Shown one piece after another: positions 37,855 to 44,810 of a DNA stretch of 64,000 bases (position 1 is the first letter of the stretch; the number at the start of each line of letters is the position of its first letter). The stretch is from the NCBI GenBank assembly GCA_910588375.1, contig CAJUQA010000014.1, positions 1 through 64,000 on the forward strand, written 5' to 3'. The translations under genes and the position numbers were made by a program. The stretch is from an uncultured Odoribacter sp. (GTDB lineage Bacteria > Bacteroidota > Bacteroidia > Bacteroidales > Marinifilaceae). The notes below the pieces were generated by a model. That model saw only the letters and a program-made list of their open reading frames with translations. It had not been told where the DNA came from and did not search any database.

Positions 37855-38173
37855 AAATCACCTCCTTACTCCACACCCCAGCATTCTATCAAAATGAGTC
37901 ATTCCGTCGCTCCTTTTTATTTCACCGGATCAACACATTATATTGCTTTCCTAATTGGTTTTTATGGCTATCAACTATTAGTCATATATTAGTTACCTAT
38001 TACTCATCTATTAGTTTACTAAGAAATAATCAAGTGTTTTATTATTTATTTTCATCTATTTATTTACATATGATGCCCACAGGAAGACAATCGAAATGAA
38101 ATTATACAAATAAAAAATTACAGAACAATTTTTATAAATTTGCATGGCGTCTATGTTTAAAAAATGAAATTCT
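37855..38173. other. AT-rich non-coding region upstream of the propeller/NVEALA island
   Basis: This 319-base gap follows the tRNA terminator. It contains no reading frame I can support. A TAAATTTG element at 38135-38142 could be the -7 of the TPR regulator gene. A tRNA 3' end followed by AT-rich DNA is a common integration setting, but I see no integrase or att-like repeat of the tRNA end. Confidence 0.5.
38135..38142 (+). promoter_or_regulatory. Putative -7 element (TAAATTTG) of the TPR regulator gene
   Basis: A perfect TAnnTTTG lies 31 bases before the ATG at 38174. No matching -33 TTTG is seen, as for a gene that needs an activator or is weakly transcribed. Confidence 0.45.
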
Positions 38174-39814
38174 ATGAGGAACGTCCTTCTTTTCGTCACA
38201 TTATTGTTAGCCGGATGTCTTGCCCCTCACAGCAAAACAAGAGAAATGCTGACTCGGGCTGAAAGCAGGATGAACGAAAAACCGGACTCTGTCCTGTGTA
38301 TCTTAAAACACCTCCCTCCCGGCGATTTGAAAACCGGAGAAGAACAAGCGTTGTTTGCCTTGTTATACAGTCAGGCGCTTGACAAGAACTACATCGACGT
38401 AACAAACGATTCATTGATAAACATTGCTGTCCGTTATTATAATGACCATCCGGAGCCTTACCGCCTGATGCTTGCCTATTATTATTTATCACGGGTCCAA
38501 CACAATGCGAAGAATTATGCGGCGAGCCTCCTGTCCGCCCATAAGGCCCGGAAACACGCAGAGAGCATCGGTAATCATTTCTTTCTCGGAATGATATACC
38601 GTAGCATGGCAACTATTTATAACCGGATATACAATGCCAATGAAGAAATAAAATATTTCCTCCTCGCACATCAATTTTTTGTGAAAGCACACGCCGACAA
38701 GCACGCTAACGTTGCTTTTATTGACATGGGGCATGCCTATCACAACAACCATGAATATGAAAAAAGCATCCGTATCGCACAACAATCTTTTGACTCGGCT
38801 TTCACGAAAAGGGATACAACCCTCATGACGGAGAGTCTTCACCTGCTCGGCTGTTCTTATGCCGCACAACAAAATTACCGGGAGGGAAAAGAGGTTATGC
38901 TCCGTTTACAAGCACTCTGCCCAACCTACCTGTCCGACCAAGACTATAAAAATCTCGCACTTATTTATTTTTCGGAAAATAAGCTGGACAGTGCCACTTT
39001 TTATCAAAAACGAATAAAAAGCAGCCATGCGGCTATTTCGTGGATAGATTATAACCTCCACACACTGCAAGGGAACTATCCGCAAGCTCTCCGTGCACTG
39101 GAAATCATAAGCCGTACCCAGGACTCCATTATCCGTCAAGCCTTAAACCAAAATATCAGTAGTACACTCGTTCAATATTACAAACAGGAAGAAGAAATGG
39201 CCGCTTATAAACTGAAACACGAAAAGCAACTACGTATCGGAATCAGTGTTTTCGGCATTCTTTTTATCATAGCACTCTACATTTTTTATCATATCCATTT
39301 ACAAACCAAACAGCGCAAACTTGAAGATACCATTCTGTTTGCCACGGAATTAAGAGACAAATTGCTCCGACAGGATTCCGAAATGCAGAAAAGGGAGGGT
39401 TTTATTGACGAACTGTTAAAACAAAAATTCACCACCATCGACAAACTATGCTCTACCTACTACGAATGCCAGAACACAGAGCGGGAAGGCAAACGCATCC
39501 ACACAGAAGTCATCGGTATCATTTCCAAGTTCAGAGAAGACCCGCACACACAAAAGGAATTGGAAACCTTCCTCGACACCTACAGGGATAATCTGATGAG
39601 CACATTCCGCCAAGAGTTTCCCAAATTAAAAAATTCCGATTACCAACTATTCCTTTACCACGCCCTCGGACTTTCCCAACGCTCTATTTCTATTTTTCTG
39701 CAAGAAAAAACGACGGTGATCTATAACCGTAAAAACCGCCTTAAAAACAAAATCCAAAACAGTCAGAGCAAGAAAAAAGATTTATTCGTGCAAGTGTTTT
39801 CACTAAACCACTAA
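38174..39814 (+). CDS. Membrane-tethered TPR protein with C-terminal DNA-binding-like domain (putative regulator)
   Basis: The 546-residue protein starts with a lipobox-like signal (LLLAGC, Cys15). A periplasmic helical-repeat region of about 330 residues with TPR-like spacing follows, then a membrane span near residues 353-373, a cytoplasmic coiled coil, and a C-terminal region (DYQLFLYHALGLSQRSISIF near 494-513, then a basic KNRLKNKI) that looks helix-turn-helix-like. This architecture recurs in Bacteroidales as TPR-containing regulators. It would sense something in the periplasm and act on DNA inside. Its position next to the NVEALA peptide gene suggests it controls the island; this is inference. 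Confidence 0.72.
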   Translation: MRNVLLFVTLLLAGCLAPHSKTREMLTRAESRMNEKPDSVLCILKHLPPGDLKTGEEQALFALLYSQALDKNYIDVTNDSLINIAVRYYNDHPEPYRLMLAYYYLSRVQHNAKNYAASLLSAHKARKHAESIGNHFFLGMIYRSMATIYNRIYNANEEIKYFLLAHQFFVKAHADKHANVAFIDMGHAYHNNHEYEKSIRIAQQSFDSAFTKRDTTLMTESLHLLGCSYAAQQNYREGKEVMLRLQALCPTYLSDQDYKNLALIYFSENKLDSATFYQKRIKSSHAAISWIDYNLHTLQGNYPQALRALEIISRTQDSIIRQALNQNISSTLVQYYKQEEEMAAYKLKHEKQLRIGISVFGILFIIALYIFYHIHLQTKQRKLEDTILFATELRDKLLRQDSEMQKREGFIDELLKQKFTTIDKLCSTYYECQNTEREGKRIHTEVIGIISKFREDPHTQKELETFLDTYRDNLMSTFRQEFPKLKNSDYQLFLYHALGLSQRSISIFLQEKTTVIYNRKNRLKNKIQNSQSKKKDLFVQVFSLNH

Positions 39815-40035
39815 TTATCAAACGCATACATTTCAATTTCACACAAATAGGATACAACTTATTTATTTTCAATATTTTACAGATATTGATAGGAAACAAG
39901 AAACATGCGAAACACAATTAATTATATATCAAAGCATTACAAAAACAACTGATAGATTTTTATGGTGTATTTTTACAACTATTTTCCTCCAAATGAAATA
40001 ATTTTAACGACGAAATCTAATTAAAACAGCTAAAC
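39815..40035. other. Intergenic region before the DUF3244 gene
   Basis: This 221-base AT-rich region separates the regulator from the small secreted proteins it may control. I see no TAnnTTTG match and no strong hairpin, so any promoter here is non-canonical. Confidence 0.4.
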
Positions 40036-40419
40036 ATGAATAAATTTATCAAACCAACCCTCGTACTTATTTTCATGCTTTGCATAGGTGGCTTGTTCAA
40101 TGTAAAAGCAGAAGAAAACCAAACAAAGCAAGAGACCGAAGTTACTTTACATTCAGATGGTGTTAAGAATCGTCCCCGCATGCCGGCAAAAATCACCATT
40201 CACTGCACGTATCGGAACGGTGAATTGTATTTTTCATTTCCGGAAGAGATTGAATATCTCATAGTAAGCGTGGAACACGCCGAAAGCAAGTCCACGTGGA
40301 CAAGCCAAATAAGCAAAGATGACTGTATGTTTATTTCCACAGCCAAGGGTACATACACCCTATCGGCAGAAACCTCAAACGGACAACATTTCTCCGGCAC
40401 ATTGTATGTGACAGAATAA
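40036..40419 (+). CDS. DUF3244-like small secreted protein
   Basis: The 127-residue protein has a signal peptide (MNKFIKPTLVLIFMLCIGGLFNVKA) and a mature part of about 100 residues with alternating beta strands: AKITIHCTYRNGELYFSFPE, then IEYLIVSVEHAES and a closing FSGTLYVTE. This matches the DUF3244 pattern, a small Ig-like fold known from gut Bacteroidales. Function unknown. It precedes the NVEALA gene and is separated from it by a hairpin-rich 180-base gap. Confidence 0.72.
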   Translation: MNKFIKPTLVLIFMLCIGGLFNVKAEENQTKQETEVTLHSDGVKNRPRMPAKITIHCTYRNGELYFSFPEEIEYLIVSVEHAESKSTWTSQISKDDCMFISTAKGTYTLSAETSNGQHFSGTLYVTE

Positions 40420-40432
40420 AAAACAGGGAAAA

Positions 40433-40474
40433 GGGATACCGGCTATCTCAATAGCGTTATCCTGCCGGTATCCC
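40433..40474 (+). promoter_or_regulatory. Long-stem hairpin between the DUF3244 and NVEALA genes
   Basis: GGGATACCGGC (40433-40443) and GCCGGTATCCC (40464-40474) are perfect 11-base complements around a 20-base loop. No T tract follows, so it is not a standard terminator; it could stabilise the upstream mRNA end or be a protein-dependent signal. A weaker AAAGC/GCTTT hairpin followed by T's lies at about 40528-40544. Confidence 0.5.
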
Positions 40475-40599
40475 GCACTCCCTCAAAGAAAGGAGGTCTC
40501 TAAAATAGCAAGAATTTAGAAAAAACGAAAGCCCCGCGCTTTTTCTGTTGAAAGGATACAGACAGAACATTCTATTTTTATAAATCATTAAAATTAAAT

Positions 40600-40842
40600 A
40601 TGATGAAGAAAAAAATCATCACTATTGCTGCCATTGCAAGCATTGCATTATTAACCGCAGCATATAGCATCTTCTCTACAGAGAAAAACCAGGTTAGCTC
40701 ACTGATGTTGGAAAATATCGAGGCATTGGCACAGAGTGAAGAAATTAATCCCTTATGTCCCAATGGATGTATAGACGGATCAGACGGATGCTATTGTTAC
40801 AGATACTATCAGGAATATAGTGAATATCATTGGAAAAATTAA
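40600..40842 (+). CDS. NVEALA-family small precursor peptide with four-cysteine tail
   Basis: The 80-residue product has an N-terminal hydrophobic signal (MMKKKIITIAAIASIALLTA), a linker ending ...LMLENIEALAQSE that matches the NVEALA family's namesake motif with Ile for Val, and a 33-residue tail with four cysteines in the pattern C-x3-C-x7-C-x-C plus many tyrosines. A second ATG at 40603 is an equal start. Family members are small gut-Bacteroidales proteins of unknown function, often beside propeller lipoproteins, as here. The IEALA-Q-S sequence resembles a type I signal-peptidase site (A-x-A). I infer a secreted, processed, possibly disulfide-bonded peptide. Confidence 0.78.
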   Translation: MMKKKIITIAAIASIALLTAAYSIFSTEKNQVSSLMLENIEALAQSEEINPLCPNGCIDGSDGCYCYRYYQEYSEYHWKN

Positions 40843-40850
40843 TTTTAACA

Positions 40851-40876
40851 ATGTTGCGCCTTAAAAGGCGCAACAT
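40851..40876 (+). terminator. Perfect hairpin between the NVEALA gene and the first propeller gene (possible attenuator)
   Basis: ATGTTGCGCCTT (40851-40862) pairs with AAGGCGCAACAT (40865-40876), 8 bases after the NVEALA stop. No long T tract follows, so read-through is likely. It could give more peptide mRNA than propeller mRNA. Confidence 0.55.
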
Positions 40877-40898
40877 CCGAATTTATAATAATTATCTC

Positions 40899-41927
40899 AT
40901 GAAAAAAAAATTTATATATTTTGGGGTATTAATTCTCCTCATTGGGGGATGCAGCCGCAATTCGGATAGGGAAAAACATTACAGCAAGTATGGCAAGGTT
41001 ATTAACATTCAAGAAAAATTGCACTCCATTGAAATAAAAAATGTCCTAATTGGTCAATACGGCCACTTATATTTAATTGACAAATATTTAATCATAGGAG
41101 ATCACATGTCGCCAGATAAACAAATTCATCTGTTCGATAAAAACAGTTTCAACTATATTCTTAGCACCGGTTATAAGGGAAAAGGTCCCAACGAAATTAC
41201 TATTTTAGGCAATATTGCTACTGATAAAGTTCATCGAAAATTTTATGTTTCCGATCATGGGAAATTAAAAATATTCAGCTATGATTTAGACAGCCTTTTG
41301 GCTAATCCGTTATATCTTCCAAATATAAAAATCAGTATGGACAAAAGCCGTTTCCCAGCCGGATATGAATATATAAACGATACTTTGTGCTTTGGATGTA
41401 TTATAGAACCTATCGGAAATAACGACTTCAAACCATGTGTAGGGAAATGGAATATGCTCACCAATGAAGTGCAATTAATGAAATACGAGCACCCTGACGT
41501 AAAAAAGAAAAGAACAATTACTGCCGTTTCCTCAAATTTAGGATTATATGTCGAAGCATATACTCGTCATGACTTAATAACAGTGGGGACGTTTAACGGC
41601 GAATTGAGATATAACATTTATGGTCCCAAGTGGGAAACGAAATTAAGCAAAAATGGTTACTACGGATCTACCAATTTCTGTAAAGATAAAATCATTAGCA
41701 CTTATTTAGCTGACAACAGAATCAAAAAAGAACCTAATGGTAAGATAAGAAGTGCTTACCCGACAAAATTTGTTATTTTTGATTTGGAGGGAAACTATCT
41801 TCAAACATGGGAAACAGGATATGAAATAACAAATTTTGTTTATGATGAAGAAAATAATCGCCTCATTATAAGGATAGAGGATGCCGACGTGCAATTTGCT
41901 TATTTAAATCTTGACGGGTTATTATGA
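40899..41927 (+). CDS. TolB-like/BF3164-type beta-propeller lipoprotein (copy 1)
   Basis: I start at 40899 (342 residues), where MKKKFIYFGVLILLIGGC gives a clean lipobox with Cys18; the longer frame from 40830 would hide it. The mature part has repeated beta-blade units with IHLFDKNSF, a KGKGPNEI motif near residue 98, KFYVSDHGKLKIFSYDLDSLL near 122-142 and YDEENNRLI near the end. The match is to the TolB-like six-bladed propeller family of Bacteroidales. It is 57 bases downstream of the NVEALA gene. Its last codon overlaps the first DUF1573 gene (ATGA), so the pair is translationally coupled. Ligand unknown. Confidence 0.8.
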   Translation: MKKKFIYFGVLILLIGGCSRNSDREKHYSKYGKVINIQEKLHSIEIKNVLIGQYGHLYLIDKYLIIGDHMSPDKQIHLFDKNSFNYILSTGYKGKGPNEITILGNIATDKVHRKFYVSDHGKLKIFSYDLDSLLANPLYLPNIKISMDKSRFPAGYEYINDTLCFGCIIEPIGNNDFKPCVGKWNMLTNEVQLMKYEHPDVKKKRTITAVSSNLGLYVEAYTRHDLITVGTFNGELRYNIYGPKWETKLSKNGYYGSTNFCKDKIISTYLADNRIKKEPNGKIRSAYPTKFVIFDLEGNYLQTWETGYEITNFVYDEENNRLIIRIEDADVQFAYLNLDGLL

Positions 41928-42784
41928 TGGTTAGAATTATCACATACTTTTTAGGGATATTTTTACTCTCTGCTTGTCTATCCAAAAACAGAACTCAGAT
42001 AACAGAACTAATTAAAACGTGGGATGGGAAAGAAATTCTTTTTCCTAAGAAAATGAATATGGTACAAGTAGGAGATTCTATCCACAAAACCTTCTCTTTG
42101 GAAAATTATAAAATAATTGTCTATGTAGATACAAACGGATGTTTCACATGCAAATTGCATTTGATGGAATGGGAGGATTTAATTACTGAGTTAGACTCCG
42201 TACCCGCCCTTTTTTATTTTGCCCCAAGAAGTACAGACTATGTAAAAGATATTTTGAAAGAAAATCTGTTTTATTATCCCGTTTGCATTGATGAAAAAGA
42301 CAGCCTCAACATATTAAATAATTTCCCCAAAGACGAACGGTTTCACACGTTTTTATTAGACTGTAATAATCGGATTAAAGCTATCGGAAATCCCATAACC
42401 AATCCCAAAATCAAAGAACTTTATCTGAAAGTGATTACAGGAGATACGTCGACGAAAAAACAAGTACCCCAAACGACGGTCGAGTATGAAACAACTATAT
42501 GTGATTTAGGAGAGTTTACGCCCAAAGAGAAGCGGGAAGCCGTGTTTTCATTAAAAAATACAGGGGCACAACCGCTACTGGTGGCAGATGTGACAACCTC
42601 CTGCGGATGCGCAACACCCCGGTATGACAAAAAGCCAGTAAAGCCAGGAGAAACCATAAAGATTACTGTGGAAATGAAAATAAAGGAAGAAGGGTATTTC
42701 GAAAAGACAATTTCAGTATATTGCAACACGCAAAATACACCGATTCAATTCAAGGTAAAAGGTAGGGTGGTGGATAAGAAATAG
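41924..42784 (+). CDS. Lipoprotein with CxxC thioredoxin-like and DUF1573 domains (copy 1)
   Basis: The 286-residue protein has a lipobox (LLSAC, Cys18). Residues 60-170 resemble a thioredoxin/TlpA-type domain: IIVYVDTNGCFTCKLH places Cys73 and Cys76 in a CxxC, followed by FYFAPRSTD and FLLDCNNRIKAIGNP. Residues 185-284 are DUF1573, with TTSCGCATP at 225-232 and a KPGETIKITVEM strand. DUF1573 folds like an Ig/MSP domain. It should be a periplasm- or surface-facing thiol oxidoreductase-like lipoprotein; redox activity is inferred. It overlaps the upstream propeller gene by 4 bases. A block of about 626 bp appears identical to the copy at 43867. Confidence 0.8.
   Translation: MMVRIITYFLGIFLLSACLSKNRTQITELIKTWDGKEILFPKKMNMVQVGDSIHKTFSLENYKIIVYVDTNGCFTCKLHLMEWEDLITELDSVPALFYFAPRSTDYVKDILKENLFYYPVCIDEKDSLNILNNFPKDERFHTFLLDCNNRIKAIGNPITNPKIKELYLKVITGDTSTKKQVPQTTVEYETTICDLGEFTPKEKREAVFSLKNTGAQPLLVADVTTSCGCATPRYDKKPVKPGETIKITVEMKIKEEGYFEKTISVYCNTQNTPIQFKVKGRVVDKK
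42146..42771 (+). repeat. Direct repeat A1, about 626 bp with no visible mismatch to 44089-44714
   Basis: The block covers most of the CxxC/DUF1573 gene from just after the CxxC codons to 13 bases before its end. I compared the two copies line by line and saw no difference inside it. The first mismatches on each side are at 42145 (C versus T) and 42772 (G versus A). The offset is exactly 1943 bases. Confidence 0.85.
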
Positions 42785-42825
42785 TAAAAAGGTACTAATC
42801 CAAAAAATAAATCATTACCTTGCGA
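42783..42825 (+). promoter_or_regulatory. Repeated promoter-like block, copy 1 (core ATCATTACCTTGCGA)
   Basis: The block runs from the end of the first DUF1573 gene to 17 bases before the next propeller start. It shares TAGTA, AATCC and the core ATCATTACCTTGCGA with 47243-47288 and 49467-49507. TACCTTGC is close to the TAnnTTTG -7 consensus, so each unit may carry its own promoter. Confidence 0.6.
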
Positions 42826-42841
42826 CTATCAATTCACTATC

Positions 42842-43870
42842 ATGAAAATAAAATTTGCCTATCTGTTGTTATTGATTTCCGTCTTTGGGGGATGCAACCA
42901 GCATTCCGAAACGGAAAAATATTATAAAGAGTATGATAAAGTAATTAATGTTCATGATAGATTGCTGCCGATTAAAATAGAGGACATTTTTATTGGAGAA
43001 ATTATTCAACTAAATTTATTAGATAATTATTTGATTATCGGTGATTACCAATCACCCGATAAACTGATTCATTTATTCGATAAAAACAATTTTAAATATA
43101 TTTGCAGTACTGGCAATAAAGGAAAAGGACCGGGAGAAATAACAAATTTAGGACATATCGCCCCGGATAAAATTCATCGAAAATTATACGTTTCAGACAA
43201 TGGACAAGCAAAGCTATTTTGTTTTGATGTAGACAGCCTTTTAGCCGATCCCCTCTATCTCCCATATGTAAAATTAAACCTATCTAAAAGTGTCGTGCCA
43301 ATAAATTACATATATGTAAATGATACCCTATGTATCGGGTGTTGTTGGGAAATAATCGGGAATAACAATTTTAAACCCTATGTTGGAAAATGGAATATGC
43401 TAAGCAATGAAGTAAAACTAATAAAATATGAACATCCCGATGTAAAAAGAAAAAGGGTTTCCACTGCTGTTTCCCCAAAATTCGGATTATATATCGAAGC
43501 TCACGGGTGCTATGACTTAATAACTATCGGCTCTCTTTCCGGGGAATTAAGATGTAATATATACGGACCCAATTGGGAAACTCAATTAAGTAAGAAATCA
43601 TATTATGGCCGATGTAAATTTTGTAAAGATAAAATATTTGTAACTTATTTAGCCAAAGACCTATTTACAAAAGAAGCAAATGGGGAAATAAGAGGCAATT
43701 ATACAACTCAATTTATTATTTTTGATTTAGAAGGCAATTATCTTCAAACGTTAGAAACCGATTACAGATTAAAAGATTTTATTTATGATGAAGAAAATAA
43801 TCGCCTTATTATGGGGATAGAAGATGCCGACGTGCAGTTTGCTTATTTAAATCTTGACGGGTTATTATGA
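42842..43870 (+). CDS. TolB-like/BF3164-type beta-propeller lipoprotein (copy 2)
   Basis: The 342-residue protein starts MKIKFAYLLLLISVFGGC (lipobox, Cys18), a signal peptide nearly identical to those of the copies at 47306 and 50638. It keeps the IHLFDKNNF, KGKGPGEI (near residue 98) and YDEENNRLI landmarks. Its middle is more diverged from copy 1 (for example LFCFDVDSLLADPLYLPYVK) than its last 30 residues, which are almost the same. It overlaps the second DUF1573 gene by 4 bases, repeating the propeller-DUF1573 pair, and has the repeated promoter-like block just upstream. Confidence 0.8.
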   Translation: MKIKFAYLLLLISVFGGCNQHSETEKYYKEYDKVINVHDRLLPIKIEDIFIGEIIQLNLLDNYLIIGDYQSPDKLIHLFDKNNFKYICSTGNKGKGPGEITNLGHIAPDKIHRKLYVSDNGQAKLFCFDVDSLLADPLYLPYVKLNLSKSVVPINYIYVNDTLCIGCCWEIIGNNNFKPYVGKWNMLSNEVKLIKYEHPDVKRKRVSTAVSPKFGLYIEAHGCYDLITIGSLSGELRCNIYGPNWETQLSKKSYYGRCKFCKDKIFVTYLAKDLFTKEANGEIRGNYTTQFIIFDLEGNYLQTLETDYRLKDFIYDEENNRLIMGIEDADVQFAYLNLDGLL

Positions 43871-44727
43871 TGGTTAGAATTATCGCATTCTTTTTGAGTT
43901 TATTACTACTCTCTACCTGCCAGCACAAGGACAAATACAGGATAACAGAATTGATTAAGGCATGGGACGGGAAAGAGATTCTTTTTCCCAAGGAAATGAA
44001 TATGGTACAAGTAGGAGATTCTGTCTACACAACCTTGTCCTTAGAAAATTATAAAATAATTGTCTATGTAGATACAAACGGCTGTTTTACATGCAAATTG
44101 CATTTGATGGAATGGGAGGATTTAATTACTGAGTTAGACTCCGTACCCGCCCTTTTTTATTTTGCCCCAAGAAGTACAGACTATGTAAAAGATATTTTGA
44201 AAGAAAATCTGTTTTATTATCCCGTTTGCATTGATGAAAAAGACAGCCTCAACATATTAAATAATTTCCCCAAAGACGAACGGTTTCACACGTTTTTATT
44301 AGACTGTAATAATCGGATTAAAGCTATCGGAAATCCCATAACCAATCCCAAAATCAAAGAACTTTATCTGAAAGTGATTACAGGAGATACGTCGACGAAA
44401 AAACAAGTACCCCAAACGACGGTCGAGTATGAAACAACTATATGTGATTTAGGAGAGTTTACGCCCAAAGAGAAGCGGGAAGCCGTGTTTTCATTAAAAA
44501 ATACAGGGGCACAACCGCTACTGGTGGCAGATGTGACAACCTCCTGCGGATGCGCAACACCCCGGTATGACAAAAAGCCAGTAAAGCCAGGAGAAACCAT
44601 AAAGATTACTGTGGAAATGAAAATAAAGGAAGAAGGGTATTTCGAAAAGACAATTTCAGTATATTGCAACACGCAAAATACACCGATTCAATTCAAGGTA
44701 AAAGGTAGGGTGGTAGACAAGAATTAA
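43867..44727 (+). CDS. Lipoprotein with CxxC thioredoxin-like and DUF1573 domains (copy 2)
   Basis: The 286-residue protein differs from copy 1 only in the first 60 or so residues and the last one or two. The signal is MMVRIIAFFLSLLLLSTC, and the CxxC (Cys73, Cys76), SCGC and DUF1573 elements are all kept. The sharp boundary between diverged 5' and identical 3' DNA means recent duplication or gene conversion. It is translationally coupled to the preceding propeller gene. The proposed thiol role is the same as for copy 1, and the differing N-termini are the part nearest the lipid anchor. Confidence 0.8.
   Translation: MMVRIIAFFLSLLLLSTCQHKDKYRITELIKAWDGKEILFPKEMNMVQVGDSVYTTLSLENYKIIVYVDTNGCFTCKLHLMEWEDLITELDSVPALFYFAPRSTDYVKDILKENLFYYPVCIDEKDSLNILNNFPKDERFHTFLLDCNNRIKAIGNPITNPKIKELYLKVITGDTSTKKQVPQTTVEYETTICDLGEFTPKEKREAVFSLKNTGAQPLLVADVTTSCGCATPRYDKKPVKPGETIKITVEMKIKEEGYFEKTISVYCNTQNTPIQFKVKGRVVDKN
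44089..44714 (+). repeat. Direct repeat A2, about 626 bp with no visible mismatch to 42146-42771
   Basis: This is the second copy of the DUF1573 block. The sequence after it (gene end and the spacer to 44811) is unrelated to that after copy A1, so the duplication does not include downstream DNA. Confidence 0.85.
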
Positions 44728-44810
44728 AATTTTAAATGTAAATCATATAAATGAAAAAGAGAGGCATCATAGAGGGGGATAATCCTGTAATCCGATATCT
44801 ATACCTTTTT

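Noticed and set aside
37748..38173. tRNA-Gln as an integration site for the island
   Set aside because: No integrase gene and no repeat of the tRNA 3' end were seen at the far side of the island (57464-57538); the tRNA has its own complete terminator.
40830..40898. Longer starts for the propeller genes (40830, 47249, 48307, 49502, 44751)
   Set aside because: In each case the later ATG gives a clean lipobox signal and homologous length; the extra residues come from hairpin, promoter block or the preceding gene.
42421..44672. Two identical 102-residue minus-strand frames inside the DUF1573 genes
   Set aside because: They are duplicates only because the plus-strand genes are duplicated; no signal, motif or promoter supports them.
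42146..44714. Identical DUF1573 blocks as an assembly artefact
   Set aside because: The 5' ends, the last codons, and the adjacent genes of the two copies differ, and a third degraded piece exists at 49401, so real duplication is more likely.
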